Positions 21,002 through 31,936 of a DNA stretch of 64,000 nucleotides are shown here, one piece after another. The stretch is from positions 1,302,001-1,366,000 of the forward strand of contig OY723262.1 of assembly GCA_963210315.1 (NCBI GenBank), read 5' to 3'. The notes beneath the pieces were generated by a model. The model worked only from the letters and a program-made list of their open reading frames with translations. It did not search any database and was not told the DNA's origin. The translations under genes and the position numbers were made by a program. The DNA is from Rhynchopus euleeides (taxonomy: Eukaryota; Euglenozoa; Diplonemea; Diplonemida; Diplonemidae). Positions within the stretch are counted from its first letter, which is position 1. Each line of letters opens with the position of its first letter.

Positions 21002-24000
21002 TCAACTGCTGTACCATGTAGGGAGGGCTAAACTGACATAAGGTATTCCTGGTGGATTGACGATGGGTGTTCTGGGTTTTCCCTTCTGGATGGTCAGTGC
21101 AACAACGCTGTGGTTTGGGCCTTCGTGGTTCATGTGCCAGTTATTGGTGGCAGTCGATGCCAGTCCCGTTGCACCCAGCCTTGTGGGACTACTGGGTTGC
21201 AGTCAGGGTTCTAGTTCATCGGTCGGCCGTAACAATTGGAGGCTCTCCCCCAAGTCCACAGGTCAGGAACAGGTTGATCGGAATTATGGGGCGGTACTCC
21301 CGATGGTGGTGAAGATGGGTTCGTGTTACCTAGTTGTGTGTGCTATAGCTGCATGGGAATGAGTCAATCTTCGCTGAGGGAACTCAGGAACCATCTCAAT
21401 TATGGAACCTCCTCCGCGGCGTCGGCGGCTGTCCACGAGGTCTCTATTGATATCAAACTGCGGCGTGCAATGCCTCATTGCAGTGATGAGTGCATCTTGC
21501 AAAGAGAAGGCTCTTTAGTCTCTTTTCGTCCTTCGAGGAATCTTCCTATGCCCAGTCATCCATCGCAGTGCGAAGTGCGAGTCTCGCGTACAGTTTGACA
21601 TGAACACCCGCCAGCATGCACGACAGATTACTGCTCAACCACATGATGCTGCCACCTACCATCAGTATCATGTGTTGGCAGGCTTGGCTGGGCCTGCCCT
21701 GCAAACATGCTGCTGCGGATTGTCCCAGAGGTGGGAGTCACGCAGTGCAAACGCCATTATGCCACTTCCCTGGTGGACGGGTCCACCGTGGGCTTGGATC
21801 GGATTTCACCCGCTGTCCGATGGCACTGCTTGCACAAGGCCTGTGCACCGCGCAGTACGATGGCATCCGCCGACACAGTTGCAGACCTTAGAGCCGGCAA
21901 CAGTTGTCCCGACGTTCCTTCGCAGGACGAATGGGTCAAGACTGCGCTCCCGCACTCGCCTGTCGCGCCACCCATCGGTCCCTTCCTGCCGAACCGGCTC
22001 CAGGGTGCCAACACGGTCCTCCTTTTGGATTAGATTGCAGAATTTTCTTGCCCGGGCCACCATCCGGCGTCCCGAGGGCCCGTGCCTTCCTGCGCAGGTC
22101 GTGTCTCGCGACGTACTCCGCTCCCCACCTCGGGTCTTCTGTGCGCTGGTCTTGAATGCTTTCACCTCAGCCCCACGCAATAAAGAGCGCCAGCCGGAGA
22201 AGATCCTGCATCCACAGGACGCGCTGTAGGCACAGCAAATGCCGATCAAGAGCGGCTGTTGCCTCCTCGCCTTGTTGTTGGCGTAACACATGTGTTCAGA
22301 CACTGTGCTCGAGATCAGTATATCAATCTCAGTCAAATTGCTTCTGAATGGTTCTGCGGGTCATCCTCGACTCGTAGCTCTCTGGGCAGAGCTCGTTGCG
22401 TTGTGGTGCACCTCCATTCACCGCATGTCGTGCCGCATGTTCTTTCGTCCAGCCGCACGATCTGTCAGGATCCGCAAGCTGCAGGAACTCCGTCTCCCCG
22501 TTCCTTGGGAGCATCACCCTGATCCCGTCACGCTGCCTGTATTTCGTGCATCGCATTGCACAGGCCGCCCCGTTGTGAGCAGTTGTTGCGGTCTAATCAG
22601 TGAGCACCCTCACACATAGGGGCGATCTGCGGTGTCACTCGGGGTGGCACGCCAGCAGGCCTGTCCTTGCTGATGCGGACCTAGCTGTCGGTTGGAGTTG
22701 CCTGCCGCGCCTTGTCTGTCCCACACCGCCCCGTGTGAGGTTTCCGTGTCTCGCCCTGTGCTGAGCTCCGTTCCACAGACGGAGTGTCATTCGACACGGT
22801 CGATGATCAGCTCGAAACTTAGTTACAATCCTGGCGACGACGGACATGGCAGGGTCCCAAGTGCAGAGCTTATGCTGTCAACTGTAGATTTTCGTTCGGC
22901 ACTGCAACCGGCTGATCCAAAGGTGGATACTCAGTGTACCTTATTTGCAAGGCAATCGACCAGGATGTGAGCCAGTGGCCCGTGGGTTTTGGGGCTGTGA
23001 GGTATCCCGCCTGGGGTGGTGTCGGAGTGGAACAGGACAGTGACTGTCCTATTTCACATGCTGCTGCTGCCGCAGCACGGGGCTGGTCATGTGCTCGCAC
23101 AGGGCTGTGTCCACCATATCGGGACGGCAGCAGATTCCAGACAGCCTCAGCAACAAACGTATGCACTCAGCCCTGGCAGGTCCAGGTAGCCGTACAGGCA
23201 CTGCAGTGGAAGCAACTGTCAGTCCAGGCTGTTGCTACAGTCCTCAGTAACACTAGGCACGTCAGGATAGGAAGCTATGTCCTCTGTAACCCGTGTGGCC
23301 GGTGTTATGTAGCCCTTCGCCCGAAGGTCCACATTGTGTTGTCCACGAAGATACGCCTGGTAGGCTCTCCTGCAGCACTGGCGGGGTTCCGCAGGTTGAG
23401 GTTATTAACACTAATATCCAAGGGTGATCCAAAGTGGTTCACTGCGACATGTACCTCGTCTGAGTCGTGCGCCCGAAACCACCCGCCTCGAACCACCTCG
23501 GGGACTGCGAGGATCACATAACACAACACCCAACGTGCACTACCAGGCAAACCCGACTTGCAGGGGCACAGGAGGACGTAGTGCCACTGTGGGGCTGGAA
23601 GGACCCGAAAGCGGAGAATTCCGGACTACCGAATACCACCCTTCACTCTGGGGCAACGTCGAAACCCAAGTCCGCCAAGAGGCCGATACCGTGACTCCAG
23701 CCTCTTCATCTTCACTGGAGGGATCCTGTTCGACACGTTCTCTTCCTGCATTTGTCTTCGCTCGGACCCTAGGCACGCACAACAGCCTTCGGGGAAAGGA
23801 AAGAATTCTTCTTCGCACATGTTCAGTGTTGCTCTGAGGCAGCCTCAGGATTGCCTTCGGGGTGGGAAGGATGCCCTACGCCTCCTCAGTCCGTAGTCTT
23901 GCTGAAAACCTATTGCATTATGGGCAGGTCCTCCTCCATCAGGTCGGACGTGGGCACGTGCGGTCAGGTGCAGGATCACCAAGGCACGTGCCCGAATCGC

Positions 24001-24662
24001 CCGCGCGTGGCACAGCCTGCGACTGTGAAGAGGGTCAACCGTGATCGAGGACTTCCTCGAGGGGCTGATACATGCGGTCAACAAGCCGTCAGGGCCTCAA
24101 GTTCGGCAGCTGCGTGAGAGTGGGTTCACGGAGCTTCCTACGTCAGTGGAATGGGGCCATTTTCCGCTCGGCTTGTTACTTCAAGCACAAGGCGGGGGAG
24201 CTGTGTTTGGACACTGCCCGTTGTTTGGCCCCTCTGCATTGTGCAGGGTGTGTCGTGCTTCCCCAACCCAGTTTGCTCTGTGCCCGCCTTGCTTTGGTTG
24301 TTGCATTGCATTTCGTGTTGGTAGTTGTAGCCCACCGCGAGCAGGTCTCGGCTCTGCGTCTGTGGACCTATCTGTGTGTCGGAGTTGCCTGCCCGTGCCT
24401 TGTCTGTCCACAACAACTCTTGTCTCATACTGGTCCTGTCCGGAGGTCACCGTGACCACCATCAGCGAAGTGTCATCCGACACCGCCTCTGTCATTTTAT
24501 CGCCGTTTCCAGCCGCTCCTGTCCTCCTCACTTGCGTCGTTCACCTTGCAGTGTTCAGGATCGTCCGGCCTGTGTCAGGAATGATGTTCTGTTCTCGGGC
24601 TCTCCACAGTGGCCAGTGGCTAGTGTTGTGGGTGATGAAAGTAGGGCACCTGCTGCTTGCAA
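21002..24662. other. Decayed repetitive region between direct repeats
   Basis: Lower GC and far fewer homopolymers than the surrounding DNA. Many short frames on + (for example 21600-22229, 22290-22619, 22934-23521) look protein-like but break every 100-200 codons and match nothing I recognise. Probably the relic of a retroelement or a former gene. Confidence 0.35.
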
Positions 24663-24843
24663 GTGGGTATATTCAGGTGTATTAGGGTTAAGGTGTGGGC
24701 TAGCCAAGGGTTATCAAGTTGGCACTTTAATTCAGGTCTCTCTTACATACGGGTGCGTGGTTGGGTAACTACGCGTGTCATGGTCTGGGTTACAATCGGT
24801 ATACTATTATGGGTGCATCTGTAACGGGGTCGTAACGGGTTGG
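24663..24843 (+). repeat. 181-bp direct repeat, right copy
   Basis: See the left copy at 20821; spacing 3842 bp. Confidence 0.7.
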
Positions 24844-26330
24844 CGTGGTGTCATAACCATATATCTACTCTAACTGACGACTGTGAACCAGTAAGCCCGG
24901 ACGGATATGGACTGCAAACTGTTGAGCCGCCTTCTCGAAGTCTTCGTCCTCGTTTATTGCGCCCACCCGTGCCTCTCTTTCTATCCCTGCTGTCCGACAC
25001 CGAGTCAGCCATCATGGTATTCCTGTCGGTGCTCTGAGAAGCCGGCCTCTTGAATTCGCTCAGATAGGTACCTGCAGCATCTACTCCCCGTCCAAGCAAA
25101 CACTCAAGTCAAGAGGGAGGTGCCCGTCTCGACTTCAGACTCCAGGCCAAGGACCTGGTGTCCGAAGTCGATACATTCGGCACTGCTGCGTGAAGCGGTT
25201 GAAGATATCAAGGCCCCAATGTTGGGTGCACCGCTCGGTCGACGCGGTGTGCCCTTCTGCATCAATGCACGGTCTCACTCGAAGTGGCACCCTTGTCCGC
25301 CGGGCAGGACAACAGGCACATCTCAGTGCGGCTCTGCCAAGCCGGACGGCAAGCCCAACGGCGCCACCGCGCTGCCAACGGCATGTACCCACTGTCCACA
25401 ACATGGTGCTGGCTCCTGTGACACCAACGCCACCTCGGATTCCGGCTTCTGGGATTGGATGGGCCATTGTTTGGATTGAGGAGAGCGTCGATTCTTTGAT
25501 TGGGTGATTACCGAGATCCCGATAGATTGCCTTTTGTGACAGCTTCTTCATGCTGCAACCCGAAGCTTGCACAATCTGTATCATTTGTTGCTGCAGCTTT
25601 GGTACCCCCCTTGTGACAGGCTGCTACCGGACCTCCCGCGTGGCCAGCATCAAAGCGTAGTCCCGTAATGTTTGCTTTTCGTCTAGCCGCATCGTCTTTG
25701 CATCTCATCGGGATGCTTTTTTGCGATTGCACTGATACAAAAGCCGTTCGCCAACGGTTCGGACACCGTTCGGCCCGTTCAAGGGTGTGTCAATGCAGGC
25801 CATGTGCAGTGATGATGGGATGGGTCGTGGTAGACCGACTGAGACACTCATCTTGGATGTGTGTGCCTGATGACGAATGCCATGGCATTTGGGAACTGAT
25901 GCCCTCGAGAATGCTAGCCAGACCCCACATTGAATTAGCCGGCTGTTCCTTCTTCATCCTTTGTGCTGCAGCACAGGGCAGCGCCTTGCATGTGCTTCGG
26001 ATGGAATTACCGGGCGAGTGAGCCCCCACACAGACATTGGTGCCGGTCCCTGTAAACCACTACAGCGGTCTTGTCCATAGCGCGTGGAATAGCTGCCACA
26101 TCTCGTTGTTGCCGGCGGTCATCATGTGCAGTTCCTTCTCCATCCTCAGATCCCGGATGCATCGCTGTCGGCACAGCATCGACTCCTTTCACTGCTGATT
26201 CGGCCTTCTTCATCTAAGAGGGCGCCACAGGTTTGCGGGCCTGCGCCCGCATCGCCTGTTGTGCCACAGCAACCCCTCCCGGCTTTGCTGAGACATGCAT
26301 TTCGTCCCGACCTACCCCCCCACAACCACC
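24844..26330. other. Non-genic region before FYVE gene
   Basis: Same low-homopolymer composition as 21-24.6 kb, with short unassignable frames (25120-25479, 25668-26021). The tract CCCCCCCACAACCACCACAG ends at 26334, the acceptor of the next gene. Confidence 0.35.
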
Positions 26331-26358
26331 ACAGGCCTGCCCGACGGCAACTCACACT

Positions 26359-27063
26359 ATGAAGCTGCACCCTGGTGACGACGCTGCGTCGGACATCACC
26401 GGCAGCGAACACAGCCGTATGGCCCCAGGCGATGAGACAGAGCTCCGTGCAGAGGTTGCACGCATGCGGAGCGAGATCGCAGCACTGCATCAAGAGCTGC
26501 ACCGCGAGCGCCGCGTCAGGGATGAATCTAAGTCGCTCAGCGAGCAGCGCGTTGCCGACTTCAAGCGGGAGCTGCTGCGCTGCAAGGAGGAGGTGGCACG
26601 CATGCAGCAGGCCACGCCACACACACCCGAGCAGGACAGGGGCAGGGTGAAGGACGACTCGCCGCACCGCAGCATGCCCACCACCACCTCACCGGCACGC
26701 CCTGCCGCGGAAGCTAACACCTTCGCGACGTCGCAAGCTGACGCAGAGATTGCAAGCAGGCGGCAGGCTTTCCAGCGCGGCAACCACCACCAGACAAACT
26801 GCGCCCTGTGCTCGTCGTACTACACGCTGCTGAAACGCGAGCACCACTGCAGGCTGTGCTATCTCTCAGTCTGCTCGGAGTGCAGCGCCGTGAAGGGTTC
26901 CGGTTCCCAGCGCTCCTGCGAAATGTGCATCGTCAGCAACGCAATGGCCTCCTCCTACTGGACCCGCATCAGCGCCGCAAGCAAAGACATGTGGGTTGCC
27001 AAGCTGCGCACACTCACGCAGCAGGTCGAGGCGAGCGGGTCAGATGATCGCTCTGCTGGGTGA
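26359..27063 (+). CDS. Coiled-coil FYVE-type zinc-finger protein
   Basis: 234 residues from ATG 26359, 24 bases after the AG at 26333-26334. Residues of about 30-80 form a coiled coil (ETELRAEVARMRSEIAALHQ onward), followed by a Ser/Thr/Pro linker. Residues of about 148-197 are a compact zinc finger: C-x2-C, then KREHHCRLC, V-C-x2-C and C-x2-C. KREHHCR corresponds to the R(R/K)HHCR phosphoinositide-binding motif of FYVE domains, here with Glu in place of the third basic residue. FYVE proteins bind PI3P on endosomes. The altered motif leaves lipid specificity open; a FYVE-related or RUFY-type finger is the alternative. A short basic helix ends the protein. Confidence 0.75.
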   Translation: MKLHPGDDAASDITGSEHSRMAPGDETELRAEVARMRSEIAALHQELHRERRVRDESKSLSEQRVADFKRELLRCKEEVARMQQATPHTPEQDRGRVKDDSPHRSMPTTTSPARPAAEANTFATSQADAEIASRRQAFQRGNHHQTNCALCSSYYTLLKREHHCRLCYLSVCSECSAVKGSGSQRSCEMCIVSNAMASSYWTRISAASKDMWVAKLRTLTQQVEASGSDDRSAG

Positions 27064-29516
27064 TGGTAGCTACGGCATGGTCAACAGGCCCTCCCCCGTG
27101 GGGCTAGGGCGGGGACCTCTGGCAGGCCTACGGGAGGGGCGCTGCTAACGGGGGTGTCGTGCGTTCGTTGAGGTCGATGCCTCAGGCGGATAGTCAAAAA
27201 ATTTGATGAAGGCCAGGAACACTCGCACTCTGTGCACAAACGCCTTCTGGCAGCATTGTGCACGTCACTGCCGTCGTCTTGTCGCCGCCACAAAAGGACC
27301 CCCTGTTGCAGACTGGCACCGTGTCTCTCTCGCAGCCTGTGATTGCTGGCACCACATCGCGCATTTCCGGCAATGCAATGAAGGAATGGAGGAACACAAA
27401 AGGAGCAGCACCCTGCAGCAGGCAATGTGCAATTCTGCCTGCTGCAAGAAGAGCCACGCCTCACCTCCGCACAGGTCGAGGTGTGTGTGTGTGTCACCAC
27501 GGCCCCTCTCATATCGCCCGTGTGCTGCAATGTCACTGATGTGTTGGATTTCCGCGCAACAGAATCTCCTGCATGAAGTGCCCAATGCAACATTCACAGC
27601 ATCGGTAGCCAAGTGTTTCTCGTAGTATTCCCCTGGCTTTGGCGCACAAACAACAGCAGCCCTGCCTTATTGGTGGGGGAGGGGGGGTTTTTTCTTTGCG
27701 AACCACCCTACACACGGCCACACCCTGGCTCTTTTCTTGCAAAGGCTTTTTAAGTGTAACTTCGCTGGGGTAGCAGTGGGGTCCAACAGCCCTTCCTTTT
27801 CCCCCCAGCCCCAGGCACCCGCCACCCTCTGTTCTGCATGCCCCCCTTCGTCTATGTCTTTCTCTCTTGCAAACCGATCTTTCCATCCGGGGCCCGTATT
27901 GGTCGTGTGGGGGTGAGCTACACCGCATATCAGCAAACTTTGTGTTTGTAACGCGCGGTCGCCTTAAAAAAAGCGTTGAACTGGCCAGAAGGAGCCGGGG
28001 CGGGTCGTGGGGAGGGGGGGGGGTGGAGGGGTTATTTCTTGCAAACATTTGAAACCTGGCTGCCCTTGCGTTAGACGGCAAAACAAAATACTGCCTTGCT
28101 CTGGAAAGGTGGAGGGGAGGAGGGTGTTGGCTGGGAGGTGAGTATCTTACAGTCCTGAACGAAAAAAAAGCGACCAACGAACACCCATGTAACACTGGTG
28201 ATCCAACTGTATTGTGCCTCCAGCAAATAACCCACTGTTCCTGATAGTGGCGTATCTCTGTTGGGTAGGGGAGAGCCGCGTCTCCAATGTTTTGTCGATC
28301 GTTCGGTGCAGCCCAACTCAGGGTTAACTTTCTCCCTGTGCCCGATTCTTTCGCTGTGATCATACAGCACCCCCTCCCACCCGCGCCACTTCATCGCACT
28401 GGGGCATACAGAGTGGAGGGTCTACTGCCTTGGTTTTGCTGTCACATTTCGTGATCACTTTCTGATCCAGCAAACAGGTTTGCAAACAAAGAACGTACCT
28501 CCGAGTCTTCTTGACAAGTTGCAAAACACAAAGTGGATCTGTCTCGTGAAGTAACCAACGGAGCGAAGGCAAGGCTCCACCATCTCGCGAACGGGGTATG
28601 ATTTTGATGAGTTCGGTGCAGCCAGCAACGTAGTGAGCTATTCACCGCTTCACACGCCGGACAGGCTGTGGGTGTCCTCTGCATTTTGGAGAAGTTTGTC
28701 GGAATTCTCCGTGGGGATGGGGAAGGGGTGGGAGCGGGGGGGGGGGGGTAAGGGATTATGGCTGGAAAAGGAAAAGGCTCAGCGGGCTCATCAATGCGCC
28801 CCAGTCGGGGCACGCCGCCCTCCCCATGTTCGGGCGATACTTTCTCATTCATCGCTTTTCAGCACCGTCTGGCTTCATGAACCACCACCCCACCCCACCC
28901 AACGAATCACAGCAAACGAACGGGGAAAATGAAAAGAGGAGCGAGCCCTCTTTTGTTTTCTTCTGTGCTGACCCCAGCGAATCTGCGTATTATCACCTAT
29001 TATCGAATGCACTTTTCTTTCCTCTTCAGCAACCCCGAAGGCGCGCCATGCCACAGCCCCCTGCACGTCGCTGCTACACCCGTCATGACCATGAATGACA
29101 CTTTACCTTTTTAGGTGACTGGCCCGATGCATACCGACTGGCACGCCGAGTCATTTTGTAGCGAAATGACTGGTGTCAGTTCCGTGGTCTCTCGAGAAGG
29201 CCTTCTCTGCGCGAGAGTGTGTCTGTGTGCAGTGCGGTGTTCTCTCTGTTTTTTTTTGAATGCACTTCAGATCGAATTGAATCCATCGGAAGAGATTGTG
29301 AAGTGCTCCAGTCACGTGTGTTGGTCTCGTATAGTGCGTGTGTCCAGCGGGCGTAGTGCCCTGTGGCGGTGCTCCTCCATCTTCCTCCTCTTCACAGCGC
29401 GCTTCACTGCGGGGGGGGTGGGCGACTGCAGATCGAATGCGAACTGGGTGTCTGCGTGTGATTTTTGTCATCTCTCCCCCACTGCTACCCCCACCCCCCC
29501 CCCCCCCCCACCCATA
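27064..29516. other. Intergenic spacer
   Basis: No gene supported. Minus-strand frame 27533-28363 and several shorter ones have no motif and follow GC/pyrimidine bias. G tracts at 28010-28022 and 28737-28749. Confidence 0.4.
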
Positions 29517-31273
29517 GACCCCGATAAGAGGGGGTCGGGGGTCGGGGGGGTCAGGGGTCGGGGGTCGGGAGGGGGTCCGAGGGGGTCGCCTTTCTATTTC
29601 CTTGAGGAATTTGCCTGAATGGGGACCACCAATAAGGGGTGTTCATAGGCACCCCATGGCCAAAATGACCCCACTGCGATCCGCACAAACTCCAAACATT
29701 CAAAAGAACGGGTTTTTGAAAAACCCGAGGAGGGGGTCGGGGAGGGTACCGCTGGGTGGGTGAGTAGGGTGGCATGGTGTGTGCCTCCCAGGCATCTCCT
29801 CCCATGACTATCCCTGGACCAGACCCACATTTCATGAGTGAAGCTTGGTACTTCTATCCACGAAATGACCCCACTACGATCCGCATAAGTCCCAAATATT
29901 CAAAAGGACGGGGTTTTGCAAACCCCGTCGTGTGTGGGGGGGTCGGAGGGGGTCGGGAGGGGGGCCGACCCCTCATACTCCGACCCCCCATTTTCCGACC
30001 CCTGAGAAATAGTGCAAAAGTTCCGACCCCCAAGTTTCAGACCCCCATTTTCAGACCCCTCCGACCCCCCGTATTCCGACCCCCGAGAACAATTGGGGGG
30101 TCGGGAGGGGGGCCGACCCCCTCTGACCCCCATATCCGACCCCTCGATTCCGACCCCCGGGTTTCCGACCCCCATTCTCGACGAGGACCACCTCTGCATT
30201 TCAGTGGTGTTGTGTGGCACCTACACCAACAAAGTGACCCCACTACGATCCGCACGGAGTCCAAACAATGCAACAGAGGGAGAAATCCGCGTTTCCTCGG
30301 GAAAAACCCAGGGGTTTTCCAGGCCTGTCGCTAACTTTTCGATTTTGGAGATTTGGTGGGTTGACGCTCCTGTTTTGGGGGGGGATCAGGGGGGAAAACA
30401 CTAGGGGTCAATTTTTCTCGCGCGCGCTTCGCGCGCGCTCGTGTTGTTGCCAAATTTTCCCATCGGTGGACCACTAGGTGGGCACGGTGTGAGGCGCTGG
30501 GTTCCTTCCGTGGTTCCTCTCCCGCTCGCGCCGTCGGGTGCCGGAGGAAACCAAAAAATGGCTTTCGGGACCATGATTTCGACGCTGCCCCCTGATGTCA
30601 CGGCCGTCAAAGCGCAAGGACTTGGTTACTAGACGGGCACGCGAGATGGGGGGTCTGGGGGGCAGGGCCCCCCAGCCGCCGGAGGCCACGGTAGTGAGCA
30701 TCTGTTCATTGTGGGCGTACAGATTCTGTGTGAGTTGGCTGCGTCCTCCTGAGGCTACTGGAGTGGGTGGATTCCCTGACCTGATGGGAATCGAATGACT
30801 TGAGTACGAGACATACGCCACAGGGGGGTCTGGGGGGCGGAGCCCCCCAGCCGCCGGAGGCCACGGTAGTGAGCATCTGTTCCTGCAAAACCATACTCTC
30901 TTCGACGTCGACCCAGTGAAAGTGGGTTGACGCTTGGTCGACGCTTGGTGAGCGTCGACCCAGTGTAACCGGGCCAACGCTAGGTTAGCGTCGACCCAGT
31001 GTAATAAATGGGTTGACGCTTGGTCCAGGCTTGAATGGCAACCCAGTTCCACTAGGTCGACGCTCCAAGCCTCGACCAAGCGTCAACCCAGTCCACTGGG
31101 TCGACGCTGGGTCGACGCTTTTTTATGGGGGGGGAAACCCAAAATCACTGGGTCGACGGTCGACGCTTAGCGACATGCCTGGGGGTTTTCCCAGATATTT
31201 GGGGGGGGGGGGTCTTTTATAAGAGGGGGTCGGGGGTCGGGTGGGGTCAGGGGGTCGGATTCTTATCGGGGTC
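29517..31273. mobile_element. GGGTC-rich inverted-repeat element P1, split by M2
   Basis: Ends GACCCCGATAAGA (29517-29529) and TCTTATCGGGGTC (31261-31273). The interior is full of GGGGGTC/GACCCCC words and carries three direct copies of a unit with TGACCCCACTACGATCCGCA (about 29661, 29861, 30230). M2 with its target duplication accounts for about 870 bp in the middle. No clear target duplication of P1 itself. Confidence 0.55.
30320..31181 (-). mobile_element. Mutator-like non-autonomous element M2
   Basis: 862 bp, reverse-oriented near-identical copy of M1. Exact 9-bp target duplication GGGGTTTTC (30311-30319 and 31182-31190). Same GTCGAC array, two CGCC-type hairpins and the GCGCGC hairpin (30419-30438). 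Confidence 0.85.
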
Positions 31274-31274
31274 T

Positions 31275-31915
31275 CTGCCCCCACCCACCGCACAGCCAAC
31301 CCTGTGCCTTCTTTTTCTCTCCTTCACGATCCCACCGCACAACCCTCCCTTCTCTCTCTCCCTCCCGGTATCTGTCTGGCGTGATTGCTTTCAGACAAAA
31401 CGGAACCACCATCCCCACCGGCGCGAGTGATCTGGAAAGTGGCAGTGTTTGCGGGGTGATATATTTTGACACCTGGCAAATGCCTTCATACTTTCTCCGG
31501 GGGATCCGGCGGCCTCTTCTTTACCACAACAGAACTCCTGGCAAGTGTCTATACAATAAGGCGGGCAGCGCTTTTGGGCAACACAAAGACGACCTCCACA
31601 GGACAGCCTGTGGTGAGCTTGGCTTTGTCTGCCCTCCAGCGCAGGTCTGTCGCGTAAACAACAGCCTCAGGTTATTTGGGCGATGCACATTGTCCCTCCC
31701 CTTTCACCCATTCCTGCTCGCTGGTCCCCCTGGGGATAACACAGCCGGTGGCCGATTTCCCTCGCCACCTCACCCCCTACGGTTGTTGCTACCCTCTCTA
31801 TTTCTTCCCTGAGTGCCTGCAGGGGGGGTCCTCGCTCAGAAATGAGAATGATAAAGCGAGCTGCGTGCCTCGCAAAAACCGTCAGTAAATCGACACGGTT
31901 TGACACACAGCGACA
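31275..31915. other. Spacer between P1 and retroelement R1
   Basis: Pyrimidine-rich; a 144-codon frame (31381-31812) has no motif. Ends in the (AG)n tract at 31916-31936. Confidence 0.4.
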
Positions 31916-31936
31916 CAGAGAGAGAGAGAGAGAGAG

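Noticed and set aside
27533-28363. 276-codon minus-strand frame
   Set aside because: No motif, biased composition, opposite to every supported gene.
30419-30445. Intrinsic terminator from the GCGCGC hairpin
   Set aside because: It is an internal module of transposable elements, present in both orientations, in a eukaryotic context.
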